DNA of 64,000 nucleotides from an uncultured Collinsella sp. (GCA_902494555.1 CABUTR010000007.1:1-64000), one strand, 5' to 3'; counted from the first letter of the stretch, positions 50,220 to 59,246 are shown. The notes: generated by a model not told the origin, from the sequence alone. Translations and numbers: made by a program.

Positions 50220-52132
50220 AGGGCGGTAACTCCCGGCTCATCGTCGAGCTGCGGAATGGTGCCTACCACGTTGTCCGCCAGCCAATTCATCTCGACAATC
50301 TGCGCGCTCGGCAGTGGGGGAAAGCCCTCGATCTGCACCACGCCGTCTTGGCTATGAAGCTCGCCGCCAAATGGATTGATGGAGCCCTCGACGATGCCAT
50401 TGCGGAGCAGCTGCACCAGTTTGCGCGTCTGATAGGGCAGGCCCGGAGCGTAGCGAATGTCGATGACGCCCGAGCTCATGCCATACCAGTAGTTGACGGC
50501 GCGAACCTGGCTGTCGTCACTGGTCTCATCCCAGGTGCCATGCAGCAGGCTTCGCACGATAAGCTCGTAGTATCGGCCCCAGTTCCAGACCGGCATGGCG
50601 ATGCCGACGACCTTGCCATCGACCAGGCGGTGGAGTCCGTAGGCCGTAGGGTCTACGAGCGACTTTGACATGTCAGCGCCGGTCATGACGCTCACGCCTT
50701 CGCGGCACATGGCCTCGGCAAGGCCTCCGGCGGGCACATCGCCCCAGGTCAGGATAATTTGCGCGCGGGGGTCGAGCAGCGAGGCGCCGATGGCAAAGGC
50801 GTTGATCTCGCTAAGCGCGCCCGAGGCGAAGACCGACGCGTGGTAGCCGATACGGTGGTTGTCCGCCATACTGGCGGCAAGGGCGCCCAGGAGGAACTTG
50901 GCCTCGTACATCTTGCCAAAGTACGAACGGACGCTTTGGTGGGGAAGGCCGATAGAGCAGTTAAGGAACCGCACCTGGGGATACTCAACGGCAGCTCTGA
51001 GCGTGTATTCCATCAGGCGGTGCGAGGTCGAGAAGATGACGTTAGCTCCATGTTTGACAGCCGTTTCCACGGCGGCGTAGAACACGTCCGGATTGTGACA
51101 GTCCTCGAACGCCTCGGTGCGCACGATACCGCCAAAATGCTCATCGAGATACTGACGCCCTTGGTCGTGCAGGCTGTCCCAGCTCGATGTCGCACAGGGG
51201 AACTCATGGATAAAGGCGATGCGCAGGGGGTTGGCCGCCGAGTAGACGGTCTTGCCCATAAAGAAGTTGAGCACGCCGGAGGTGGACTTGGCGGGCGCCT
51301 CTTCCTCATCGACACTCGGTGCCTCGACAAGATCGACCTTCTCCTCATCACTTTTGCCGGCAATGACCAACTCGCGCCAAATCTTGCACAGGCGGTTTAC
51401 GACGATATCCGTCGGCGTGTCCAGCAAGCGGTCTTGGTTGTACACGTTGAGGTAAACGAGCATAGCGTCGGCGGGCGTAATGTCCAGATGGTCGCCGCCG
51501 GCGCGCAGGTAGGCGCGCTTAAAGAGCAGGAAGGTGTGGCGCAGGTAGTCGACCTTTTTCTGCGGCCATTTTTCGATAAGGTTCTGACCGAGCATCTTGG
51601 CGAGCGTCTCGTAGCTTCCCTCACGCGAGAACTCGATCTCGTATAGGGGGCAGACGCGCCAAAACGCGCAGAACTCGCCATAGAGGCGGCTTTCGACGGA
51701 ATCCCATTTTCCGGGATAGAGGCGGGTGACCTTGGCCGAAACCGTCGGGGCGTCCAGGAATTTGAGGACACTGACGCGCTTGTTGCCCTCTTGGACGTAA
51801 AACCGATGCATAAACTCGGTGACGATGATGGGGTCGCGATAGCCCTCGGTCACCTGGATGTCGTAGAGGTTGGACCACTTGCGGGCGAACTCGGTGTTAA
51901 ACGGCAGCAGGGGCATAAAGTTGCACGAAAAGGCAGACTGACGGCCCTTAGTAACCGTGCCGACGACCATTTCGAGCGGAATATCCCTTAGGCCGACATT
52001 CTCTCGCTGACCTAAGGGGAGCTGGACAACCAAGCTGTCGAGGTCCGTGAGGTACGGGTGCTCGCTTTGGCTGATGGCGCGACGGCGTCCCTGCTCGCCG
52101 CGCTTGCGTGCTTGACGATAGGCCTCTTCCAT
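50216..52132 (-). CDS. ParB-like domain fused to a BMP-type nucleoside-binding domain, no signal peptide
   Basis: A 638-residue protein beginning MEEAYRQARKRGEQGRRR, a basic helix and not an export signal. Residues about 90-140 (DPIIVTEFMHRFYVQEGNKR, then LDAPTVSAKV) look like a ParB/sulfiredoxin-type fold. A helical stretch follows to about 290, and residues 303 onward (LRIAFIHEFPCATSSWDSLH, GALAASMADNHRIGYHA, ILTWGDVPAGGL) match the BMP/PnrA family, which in other bacteria are exported nucleoside-binding lipoproteins. Without a signal it is presumably a cytosolic sensor. It is coupled to the phosphoesterase. The N-terminal assignment is by motif only. Confidence 0.75.
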   Translation of the reverse strand: MEEAYRQARKRGEQGRRRAISQSEHPYLTDLDSLVVQLPLGQRENVGLRDIPLEMVVGTVTKGRQSAFSCNFMPLLPFNTEFARKWSNLYDIQVTEGYRDPIIVTEFMHRFYVQEGNKRVSVLKFLDAPTVSAKVTRLYPGKWDSVESRLYGEFCAFWRVCPLYEIEFSREGSYETLAKMLGQNLIEKWPQKKVDYLRHTFLLFKRAYLRAGGDHLDITPADAMLVYLNVYNQDRLLDTPTDIVVNRLCKIWRELVIAGKSDEEKVDLVEAPSVDEEEAPAKSTSGVLNFFMGKTVYSAANPLRIAFIHEFPCATSSWDSLHDQGRQYLDEHFGGIVRTEAFEDCHNPDVFYAAVETAVKHGANVIFSTSHRLMEYTLRAAVEYPQVRFLNCSIGLPHQSVRSYFGKMYEAKFLLGALAASMADNHRIGYHASVFASGALSEINAFAIGASLLDPRAQIILTWGDVPAGGLAEAMCREGVSVMTGADMSKSLVDPTAYGLHRLVDGKVVGIAMPVWNWGRYYELIVRSLLHGTWDETSDDSQVRAVNYWYGMSSGVIDIRYAPGLPYQTRKLVQLLRNGIVEGSINPFGGELHSQDGVVQIEGFPPLPSAQIVEMNWLADNVVGTIPQLDDEPGVTAL

Positions 52133-52188
52133 GGTGTCTACTCCCTTAGTCGTTTAAACAACGATATGAACCATGGTACCACGATGTG

Positions 52189-52227
52189 AAACCACCACAA
52201 AGGTGCCTGTCCCCTTTGTGGTGGTTT
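52189..52227. repeat. Short hairpin repeat, copy 2
   Basis: AAACCACCACAAAGG (52189-52203) pairs perfectly with CCTTTGTGGTGGTTT (52213-52227) over a GTGCCTGTC-type loop. Its last bases overlap the mscS stop codon. Confidence 0.85.
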
Positions 52228-52993
52228 AGGCGATGATGGGGGCGATGGCACGAATGCAGGCGTCGGCTGCCGTGAAGGTGGTGCTGTCGTCACTGACGAT
52301 AAAGATGATCTTGCCCTTAATGCCAAAGTCGCCAATCTCGCTAAAGAGCACGTACGGCTCCTTGTCAAAGCCAGAGATGGGCGAGACGGCCGTTTTGGTT
52401 GCGCTCGTGAGCTCGTCTGCCAGCGCGTCAAGGGAAGCCCACTTAGACGTGTCCTTTACGGCAACGGGCACGGCCACGCGCCCAAAGGGCATCAGATGTA
52501 CGAGCGTGTTCTTGGAGATGTTGGAGTTGGGCACAATGATGGTCTGCCCGCAGGCGTCCTCGATGGTCGTGTGGCGCCAGGTGATGTCTTGGACCACGCC
52601 TGACACGCCGCCGACCTCGATATTGTCGCCAGGCTTGATGATGCCCATAAAGGTCACCTGCATACCGCCGATAAGGTTCGACAGCGTGTCCTGAAAGCCG
52701 AGCGAGATGGCGATGCCGCCGACGCCAAGAGCGGCGACGAGGGCGTTTGCATTAATGCCAAAACAGTTGTCGAGGATAAAGCTGCCGCTGATCATCCAGA
52801 TGACGGCGCGCGCGATGTTGATGAAGATGCTCGATGCTGGGAGCGGGTTATCATCGCGGTTAAGCAGGTGGTGCAGGGTCTTGGACGCGACTTTGGCGGC
52901 GATTGCCGTGCCTATTGCCAAGATGCCGGCCCAGATGATGTTGTGGACCCATCGCTGCTCAAAGAAATGAAGAATTGGCTCAAACAATTCCAT
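52226..52993 (-). CDS. mscS: Small-conductance mechanosensitive channel (MscS family)
   Basis: A 255-residue membrane protein with three N-terminal helices and a soluble beta domain. The pore helix region has VAALGVGGIAISLGFQDTLSNLIGG-like Ala/Gly pattern, and the conserved IIKPGDNIEVGGVSGVV and TIIVPNSNI follow. It relieves turgor on osmotic downshift. ATG 52993 has AGGAGG; an upstream in-frame ATG at 53017 lacks one. Its stop is embedded in a hairpin repeat. Confidence 0.92.
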   Translation of the reverse strand: MELFEPILHFFEQRWVHNIIWAGILAIGTAIAAKVASKTLHHLLNRDDNPLPASSIFINIARAVIWMISGSFILDNCFGINANALVAALGVGGIAISLGFQDTLSNLIGGMQVTFMGIIKPGDNIEVGGVSGVVQDITWRHTTIEDACGQTIIVPNSNISKNTLVHLMPFGRVAVPVAVKDTSKWASLDALADELTSATKTAVSPISGFDKEPYVLFSEIGDFGIKGKIIFIVSDDSTTFTAADACIRAIAPIIA

Positions 52994-53036
52994 GTAGGGA
53001 AACCTCCTCATGATCATCCAACCATGATACCCACCA

Positions 53037-53070
53037 AGAAGCCCGTCCGATCAAATTCGGACGGGCTTCT
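53037..53070 (-). terminator. Hairpin downstream of the 5'-nucleotidase
   Basis: AGAAGCCCGTCCGA pairs with TCGGACGGGCTTCT around ATTTGA. On the minus strand a TTGGT follows, a weak T tail. Confidence 0.65.
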
Positions 53071-53121
53071 GTGCTCGATGTAAGGTTTACGCGGCGGGGC
53101 TGCAAGGCCCGGCGGTGTAGC

Positions 53122-55152
53122 TTAGCGTCGACGCTTCCAGATAATGCCGAGAATGATAATGACGATGCCGCCGATGAGGCATGCGCCGATCACGGCTAGC
53201 GTGCGGTCTCCCGTTGCGGCGAGCTTGCCGGTCGTCTTCTTGGTGATGACCTTCGTGGTCGTCGCGTCCGTCTTAGGCGAGGGCTCAGGCGTCGGGGCCG
53301 GTGTGGGCGTGGGGTCCACGGCAGCGGAGCCAAAGCTGATGGTGCCCGCGAGCGAGGCCATCTTGCTCTCCCAGCCGTTCTGCCCAATTAGCGCCCTTAG
53401 CGCTGACTCGCAGGTACCCCACTCGGTGTGCTTGGTGGCGTTTGCGAAGGTGGGGAAGTCGGTCGTGTTGGTGATGATGTAGTTGTTGGTGGCGACGGTG
53501 TAGGTCTTGGCGGGGTCGAGCGTGCTGCCATCCTTGGTGAGCGTGGCGCTCACGATGCGCTTGCCTTCGGGCTGCGTCCAATCGATTGTCACGTTGATTC
53601 CGCCGAAGGAAAGGACGCTGCCGGAGTCGTCGCGCCACTTGTACTTGTCTTGCGCCTCCTGCTCGGTGTGGCCGGCCGCTACGTAGGCTTGCTGAAGCTC
53701 GTAGCTGTGATTGCACTCGTCGCTGATCTGCAGCGAGTGCTCGAGCGCTGCCAGGAAGTCCGCACCGGTCATGGTCCAGGTCTCCACGGTGTTGCCGTAG
53801 GGTGAGATAGCGATGACGTTGCCGGCAGTCACATCGCCCGCCGCGATGCCGCCGCGGATGCCGCCCGCGTTTTCGATGGCAAGGTCCGCGCCCGTCAGGT
53901 CAAGATAGGAGCCGCAGATCACATGTCCGATGGTCTGGGCCTTGGTGGTGTCGCCCTCCTTGCTGGGGCGGAAATCGGTGGTGCGCACCATCTCCCAGCC
54001 GTGCGTGCCAGATGCGTTCTCGCCGTAGAAATAATTGGTAGAGCTCGTGCCGAGCACCTCGCTCGATGCGGCGCTAAAGGCATCGTCGAGCGGCTTGATC
54101 TTGTTGTCGTGGACCTCATCAAGGGTGCTCTGATAGGTGGAGCCCTTGTTGGGGTCGGTCAAAAGAACGTTTACATCCTTGGCGGTATAGAGCTTCTCGT
54201 CGCTTTTGCCTGCGTATACTGCCACCGTGTCATCGTCGGTGCTTTCAGTGCCCTTGGTGTCGTACTCGTAGGGGACGGAAAGCAGTCCCACTTCGGCAAA
54301 GGCGCTGCCCGCCTCGACAACGTGGATTGTCTTGCCGTCGGCTCCCGTCACCTTCTCGTTAAGGTTGATGTGCTCGTGGCCTGCGATAAGGGCATCGACG
54401 CCACGGAGCCGCGTGGCAAAGGTCTTGGCGTCGAGCGTGTGCGCGATACAAACAACAACATCGCAGCCCTCCTTGCGCAGCTGCTCTGCCTCGGCATTGA
54501 TGGCGTTTGCGGCACTCGAGAAGTTGGTGCCCGCGACTAGGTCTGCACGCAGCGAGGAGCCAAGCGATTCATCCATGGCTCCTACAACGCCGACCTTGAT
54601 CTGGTAGGCGAACGTTGAGTGACTTTCACTGTCCTCCCAGGTGCGGTTGAGCGTCTTCGTGATGCTCGAGCTCCATACGCCGTTCGAGGACGTTGCATTC
54701 GCGCAAAGCATGGCGAAGGGCGTGCTGGTGGTGCTGGAGCCGGTCATGGTGCGAAGCTTGTCCGCGCCATAGCTCCAGTCGTGGTTGCCTGGCGTGGTCG
54801 CGTCGTAGCCGTCGGCGTAGAAGGTGTCCATGAGCTCGGCGATGCTCTTGCCCTCGCTCATGGTGGCGAAGGACTGTCCGTGGAAGGTGTCGCCCGCATC
54901 GAGCAAAAGATCGGGGGCGTTGCCCTGGGCGCTATAGAGAACCGCCAGTCCGTCAAAGCCGACGGTGCCGGTGCCCTTGCTTTCGTTGTAGCTGTACTTG
55001 TAGCTGCCGTGGATGTCGTTGGTGTGCATGACGGTCACGGTGCCGTCAATAGCGGCGGGCAGGTTCCCCGCGAAAGCGAGGCTTGGGATGCCTGCGAGCG
55101 CGCCGGCAAACAACGAGACGGTTAACGCAAGGCGGGGGACGAATCTTTTCAT
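53122..55152 (-). CDS. Sortase-anchored 5'-nucleotidase/metallophosphatase
   Basis: A 676-residue surface enzyme. A signal peptide (MKRFVPRLALTVSLFAG and on to AFA) is followed by a calcineurin-like domain with HTNDIHGSYKY, LLDAGDTFHGQS, TPGNHDWSYGAD and GHEHINL, and by the C-terminal 5'-nucleotidase domain (EMVRTTDF, DLTGADLAIENAGGIRGGI). A Pro/Thr-rich wall-spanning stretch leads to LAATGD near residue 644, a hydrophobic helix and a KRRR end, a sortase signal. It would dephosphorylate extracellular nucleotides. ATG 55152 has AAGGAG; the open frame extends back without support. Confidence 0.92.
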   Translation of the reverse strand: MKRFVPRLALTVSLFAGALAGIPSLAFAGNLPAAIDGTVTVMHTNDIHGSYKYSYNESKGTGTVGFDGLAVLYSAQGNAPDLLLDAGDTFHGQSFATMSEGKSIAELMDTFYADGYDATTPGNHDWSYGADKLRTMTGSSTTSTPFAMLCANATSSNGVWSSSITKTLNRTWEDSESHSTFAYQIKVGVVGAMDESLGSSLRADLVAGTNFSSAANAINAEAEQLRKEGCDVVVCIAHTLDAKTFATRLRGVDALIAGHEHINLNEKVTGADGKTIHVVEAGSAFAEVGLLSVPYEYDTKGTESTDDDTVAVYAGKSDEKLYTAKDVNVLLTDPNKGSTYQSTLDEVHDNKIKPLDDAFSAASSEVLGTSSTNYFYGENASGTHGWEMVRTTDFRPSKEGDTTKAQTIGHVICGSYLDLTGADLAIENAGGIRGGIAAGDVTAGNVIAISPYGNTVETWTMTGADFLAALEHSLQISDECNHSYELQQAYVAAGHTEQEAQDKYKWRDDSGSVLSFGGINVTIDWTQPEGKRIVSATLTKDGSTLDPAKTYTVATNNYIITNTTDFPTFANATKHTEWGTCESALRALIGQNGWESKMASLAGTISFGSAAVDPTPTPAPTPEPSPKTDATTTKVITKKTTGKLAATGDRTLAVIGACLIGGIVIIILGIIWKRRR

Positions 55153-55175
55153 GGCAGTCTCCTTAGTCCTTAACA

Positions 55176-55216
55176 AAAACCACCACAAAGGTGCCTGTCC
55201 CCTTTGTGGTGGTTTT
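55176..55216. repeat. Short hairpin repeat, copy 3
   Basis: A 16-bp perfect stem AAAACCACCACAAAGG (55176-55191) with its complement at 55201-55216, loop TGCCTGTCC. It lies after the ABC ATPase stop on the minus strand and may be that operon's terminator. Confidence 0.85.
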
Positions 55217-55224
55217 CTAAGTCG

Positions 55225-56019
55225 TTAGCTTAGTAGCATGCGGTCGTTGGCGAGCTCGCCGCCCGAGACCTCCTCAAACTTCTGAAGCAGGTCGGCCACG
55301 GTGAGCGACTTCTTCTCGTCGCCGGCCACGTCGTAGATCACGTGGCCCTCGTGCATCATGATCAGACGGTTACCCAGACGGATGGCGTCGTTCATGTTGT
55401 GCGTGACCATGAGCGTGGTCAGGCGGTTCTCGTCGACGATCTCCTCGGTCAGGTTGAGCACCTTAGAGGCCGTCTTGGGGTCGAGGGCCGCCGTGTGCTC
55501 GTCGAGCAGCAGCAGACGCGGCTTGGTGAGCGTGGCCATCAGCAGGGTGAGTGCCTGGCGCTGGCCGCCCGAGAGCAGGCCGACCTTGGCGTTGAGGCGC
55601 GTGTCCAGACCAAGGTCCAGACGCTTGAGCAGTTCAACGTACTCGTCCTTCTCGGCCTTGGTGACGCCCCACGAAAGACCGCGACGCTGGCCGCGGCGCT
55701 TGGCGAGGGCCAGGTTCTCGGCAATTTGCATGTCGGCAGCGGTGCCGCGCATGGGGTCCTGGAACACACGGCCCAGGTACTTGGCGCGCTGTGACTCGCT
55801 CAGACGCGAGATGTCGGTGCCATCGAGCTCAATAACACCCGAATCGAGCGGATACACGCCGGCGATCATATTGAGCAGCGTGGACTTGCCGGCGCCGTTG
55901 CCGCCAATCACGGTTACAAAGTCGCCATCGTTGAGGGTGAGGTCGACGCCGGTGAGCGCGCGCTTCTCGGTGACGGTGCCCTTGTTAAAGGTCTTCTTGA
56001 CGTGCGAGAGCTTAAGCAT
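55225..56019 (-). CDS. ABC transporter ATP-binding protein
   Basis: A 264-residue cytosolic ATPase with Walker A GGNGAGKSTLLN near residue 40, Q-loop FQDPMRG, signature LLSGGQRQALTLL and Walker B LLLLDEHTAALDP. It pairs with the permease and binding lipoprotein next to it. The start ATG 56019 is favoured over ATG 56028 because GGGAG lies nine bases upstream; either overlaps the permease 3' end. The partner binding protein belongs to the group found with tryptophan- or tyrosine-related and other small-molecule importers; the substrate is unknown. Confidence 0.9.
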   Translation of the reverse strand: MLKLSHVKKTFNKGTVTEKRALTGVDLTLNDGDFVTVIGGNGAGKSTLLNMIAGVYPLDSGVIELDGTDISRLSESQRAKYLGRVFQDPMRGTAADMQIAENLALAKRRGQRRGLSWGVTKAEKDEYVELLKRLDLGLDTRLNAKVGLLSGGQRQALTLLMATLTKPRLLLLDEHTAALDPKTASKVLNLTEEIVDENRLTTLMVTHNMNDAIRLGNRLIMMHEGHVIYDVAGDEKKSLTVADLLQKFEEVSGGELANDRMLLS

Positions 56020-56935
56020 CTGCCTCATCTCCCTTCGTGTAGGAGCTGCGGAGCTTATAGCGCTCCCAAACCACGGGCACGCACAGGGCCACGGCGACGA
56101 TCACGGCAGAGAGCAGCTTCATGTCGTTGGCGTCCATGCCCAGCTGCAGCACGATGGCGCGGATAAGGAAGTACACCACGGAGCCAAAGACGGCGGAAGC
56201 AAGACGGACGCTAAACTGCGTGAGGCCGCCGGGCAGCAGGCGACCGAGCACCTCGCCGATGACGATGGCGGCAAGACCGATAACGATGGCGCCGGTGCCC
56301 ATGCCAATGTCGGCATACTTCTGGCTCTGGCAGATGAGCGCACCCGAAAGGCCAATGAGGGCGTTGGAGAGCACGAGGGCGATCATTTTGGTAGTGTTGG
56401 TGTTAACGCCCAGGGCGCGGATCATGTACTCGTTGTTGCCGGTGGCACGCAGCGCCGAGCCGATCTCGGTGCCAAAGAACCAGTACAGGATGGCGACGAT
56501 GGCCACGGCCAGCACAATGCCTAGGATAATGGCAACAGTGGACTGCGGCAGGCCCGTTATGTTGCTGACGGATGAGAAGATAGTGCCCTTGGCAAGGATG
56601 GGCGTGTTGGACTTGCCCATGATGCGCAGGTTGATGGACCACAGACTGATCTGCGTAAGGATTCCGGCGAGGATTGCGGGAATCTCAAAGACGGTGGTCA
56701 AGATGCCCGTGACGGCGCCCGCGATGGCGCCGGCGCACATGCCGGCCAGCACGGCGAGCAAGGGGTCGACGTTATTGTTGACGATGAGCACGGCGCAGAC
56801 ACAGCCGCCGAGGGCAAAGCTGCCGTCGCAGGTCATATCGGGGATGTCGAGCAGGCGGAACGTGATAAACACGCCAAGCACCATAATGCCCCAGAGGACG
56901 CCCTGCGAAACGGCGCCCTGCAATGCAATGAGCAT
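56012..56935 (-). CDS. ABC transporter permease
   Basis: A 307-residue membrane protein with about nine hydrophobic helices, starting LIALQGAVSQGVLWGIMVLG and containing FRLLDIPDMTCDGSFALGG, the branched-chain/ribose-type permease core (BPD_transp_2). CTAGGAGG precedes the ATG. It overlaps the ATPase gene by a few bases and follows the lipoprotein gene by about 200 bp. Confidence 0.92.
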   Translation of the reverse strand: MLIALQGAVSQGVLWGIMVLGVFITFRLLDIPDMTCDGSFALGGCVCAVLIVNNNVDPLLAVLAGMCAGAIAGAVTGILTTVFEIPAILAGILTQISLWSINLRIMGKSNTPILAKGTIFSSVSNITGLPQSTVAIILGIVLAVAIVAILYWFFGTEIGSALRATGNNEYMIRALGVNTNTTKMIALVLSNALIGLSGALICQSQKYADIGMGTGAIVIGLAAIVIGEVLGRLLPGGLTQFSVRLASAVFGSVVYFLIRAIVLQLGMDANDMKLLSAVIVAVALCVPVVWERYKLRSSYTKGDEADA

Positions 56936-57039
56936 GCTTCATACCTCCTAGGATAGGGTGGACACGTGATTTTCCATAATAGCGGTACCAATGCATAAAA
57001 GAGCGGCGGACAGACGTTTTGTCTCATCCGAAACAAGCA

Positions 57040-57068
57040 GGGCGAACGCCGGTCTTTAGCGTTCGCCC
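57040..57068 (-). terminator. Hairpin after the lipoprotein gene
   Basis: GGGCGAACGC pairs with GCGTTCGCCC around nine bases. It sits between the lipoprotein and the permease genes, so it may lower permease expression rather than stop it fully. Confidence 0.55.
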
Positions 57069-57139
57069 CAAGGACTCAGATATTGAATAACGCGGCTGTG
57101 GCGCGCGTGCGGGCCCTAGACGCGTTACCGCGCATGGCG

Positions 57140-58120
57140 CTACTCGTCCAGAGCGGAAAGGTCGATACCCAGGGCCTCGGCCATCTCGTCGTTCTTGACG
57201 ACGACCAGGTCCTTGCTCGAGAGGTGCACGATAGCCATATCCTCGGGCTTGGCTTCGCCCTTCAGGATCTTAACGGCCATCTCGCCCGCAGCGTGCCCCA
57301 GATCCTCATAGTTGATGGAGAGGGTGAACAGGCCGCCGGCCATGCACATGCCCTCCTCGCCGGTCACGAAGGGGAGCTTGTTCTCCTTGCAGATCTGGCC
57401 GACCTGCGAAGCGCCTGCGGCGATGGTGTTGTCGGTGGGGGAGTAGAGCGCGTCGACCTTGCCCACGGCGGACTCGACGACGGACTGGATCTCGTTGGAG
57501 CTCGAGACGGTGAAGTCAGTGTACTCCAGGCCCAGCTTGTCGAGCTCCTTCTTGGCGGCCTTGATCTGAACGTCGGAGTTGGACTCGGCGGTACAGTAGA
57601 GCAGGCCGACCTTTTTAACGTCGGGCAGGACCTTCTGCATCATCTCGAGCTGCTCGGCGACCGGGGTGAGGTCGGAAGCGCCGGTGACGTTGGTGCCGGG
57701 CTTGTCGTTGTCCTGGACCAGGCCGGAGGCGGCGTAGTCGGTGATGGCACAGCCCACGATGGGGATATCGGCCGTGGCGCCGGCGGCAGCCTGCGCGGCG
57801 GGCGTGGCGATGGCATAAATCAGGTTGACGTTGTCGCCCACAAACTTGTCGGCAATGGACTTACACGTGGACTGGTCGTTCTGGGCGTTCTTCTGGTCGA
57901 TCTTGACCTTAAGGCCGCTCTCCTTGATGGCCTTGACAAAGCCGTCGTTGGCGGCATCGAGTGCGGAGTGCTCGGTGAGTTGCAGAACGCCGATGGTGTA
58001 GTCGGAACCGGCGGCTGCAGAGCCGGAACCAGAGTTGCCACCGCATCCGGCGAGCGGGGCGAGCGCGAGCAGGCCAGCGGAGACCAGAAGGCTCCTGCGG
58101 CTGATGGTGATGTCCTTCAT
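57140..58120 (-). CDS. ABC transporter substrate-binding lipoprotein, Tat-type signal
   Basis: A 326-residue lipoprotein of the ABC_sub_bind (PF04392) type. The signal is MKDITISRRSLLVSAGLLAL with a twin arginine (SRRSLL) and lipobox LAGC near residue 28. The mature part has VLQLTEHSALDAANDGF, IPIVGCAITDYAASGLV and GTNVTGASDLTPVAEQ. The family holds amino-acid or nucleoside ligands; none can be named. It heads the ATPase/permease operon. ATG 58120 has GGGGTAATGAT upstream, a weak site. tatA lies at 26.3 kb. Confidence 0.88.
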   Translation of the reverse strand: MKDITISRRSLLVSAGLLALAPLAGCGGNSGSGSAAAGSDYTIGVLQLTEHSALDAANDGFVKAIKESGLKVKIDQKNAQNDQSTCKSIADKFVGDNVNLIYAIATPAAQAAAGATADIPIVGCAITDYAASGLVQDNDKPGTNVTGASDLTPVAEQLEMMQKVLPDVKKVGLLYCTAESNSDVQIKAAKKELDKLGLEYTDFTVSSSNEIQSVVESAVGKVDALYSPTDNTIAAGASQVGQICKENKLPFVTGEEGMCMAGGLFTLSINYEDLGHAAGEMAVKILKGEAKPEDMAIVHLSSKDLVVVKNDEMAEALGIDLSALDE

Positions 58121-58280
58121 ATCATTACCCCCAGTATAAAAATGGCTGGAAACACTGCACTGGGACAAAGTGCAAGTGGAACTATAGTAGCGCTGATGTC
58201 CATTTTTACAACAGCTCGGCGGGTTTTTTAATACAGAACCGGATGGGCGGTACGGGTAGTCGAATGGACGGCGGAGGGCC

Positions 58281-59066
58281 TTATGCGGCGGAGGCGGCGT
58301 CGTCCTCGTCCAAGGCGGCGAAGAGCTTCTTGCCATCGAGGAGACGTGTGGTGACGTTTCTCATGCGGCCGATCTCAACGGTGCGCAGCGTGTCGTCGGC
58401 GCCTCGGGCGTCATAGACCGTTCCCAGCAAATACGAGATGCCGTCTCGTTGCTTGATGGCAAAGGGCCGGAGTGTCATCCGTGCCACTTCGACCTCTCCG
58501 CGTGCCGTGACACTCGAAATATCAAAACTCACCGTGGTTCCGTGGTCGATGGCCTGCTCGATGAGCTCGCAGGCATCGATGCGCTTGACAGGCGTGTGCG
58601 TGGTCTTGGTGGATTTGCCGCCCACGCTTGGAGCGGGCTCGGGTGCATCGAGGTAGCCGCGAACGTCGGCGCTCGCCATGGCGACCAAGTGCTGCGCCAT
58701 GCTCTTTCGAATGGCGATGGGCGTGGAGCGGTTGCGCATGACCATACCGTGGAGCCGGATGATCTCTTCGTCGGTGAGCGGACGGGTCAAGAGCCGATAA
58801 CCCACGCCGCGCTTGTACTCAATTTCGTATCCGGCATGGCGAAGTGCGGAGATGGCGGTGTAGATGCTGCGCCGCGCCGCCGAGATGGGCATGCGGGCGG
58901 GGTCGTCGGGATGGGCGAGGCGCCGGATCAACTCATCGGAAAGCATGGCCTTGTCCTCGCCGGTGTTTTCGCTTAATAGTTGCAGGATGCGAACGGCGCG
59001 ATAGGCTGCCATCGAGGCGGCGCCCCTCGTCGTGGTCTCGTAAGTTTCAACAGCGGTTTCGGTCAT
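58281..59066 (-). CDS. Helix-turn-helix regulator with WYL-like domain
   Basis: A 261-residue probable transcription regulator. The N-terminal part (AAYRAVRILQLLSENTGEDK then AARRSIYTAISALRHAGYEI) reads as a DeoR/HTH_11-type winged helix, and the C-terminal part has the SFDISSVTARGEVEV, RPFAIKQRDGISYLLGTVYD strands typical of WYL-type ligand domains. ATG 59066 sits ten bases after AAAGGA. The target is unknown; it lies directly upstream of the ABC operon on the same strand and is a natural candidate regulator. Confidence 0.8.
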   Translation of the reverse strand: MTETAVETYETTTRGAASMAAYRAVRILQLLSENTGEDKAMLSDELIRRLAHPDDPARMPISAARRSIYTAISALRHAGYEIEYKRGVGYRLLTRPLTDEEIIRLHGMVMRNRSTPIAIRKSMAQHLVAMASADVRGYLDAPEPAPSVGGKSTKTTHTPVKRIDACELIEQAIDHGTTVSFDISSVTARGEVEVARMTLRPFAIKQRDGISYLLGTVYDARGADDTLRTVEIGRMRNVTTRLLDGKKLFAALDEDDAASAA

Positions 59067-59183
59067 GGCGCCCACGTCCTTTCCGTTTTGGGTGGCGACG
59101 GTATGGAGCCTAGGACGCGGGGCTTTCCCAGGGGTGCAGGACGCCCTGGGCGGTCGGTAGCCGTCGGCAAGCGGCGGGTCGAG

Positions 59184-59246
59184 TTTTCAACAGCCCCGCC
59201 CAACTGACCAAAAACTTGCCAAAAGCTTGACGGATGCTGTTGAAAA
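59184..59246. other. Inverted repeat TTTTCAACAGC/GCTGTTGAAAA
   Basis: An 11-bp exact inverted repeat (59184-59194 with 59236-59246) in the 249-bp gap between the regulator and asnS. Its role is unknown; it flanks the asnS terminator. Confidence 0.5.

Noticed and set aside
58121..58336. N-terminal extension of the lipoprotein
   Set aside because: It would place the Tat/lipobox signal in the interior; the signal begins at 58120.
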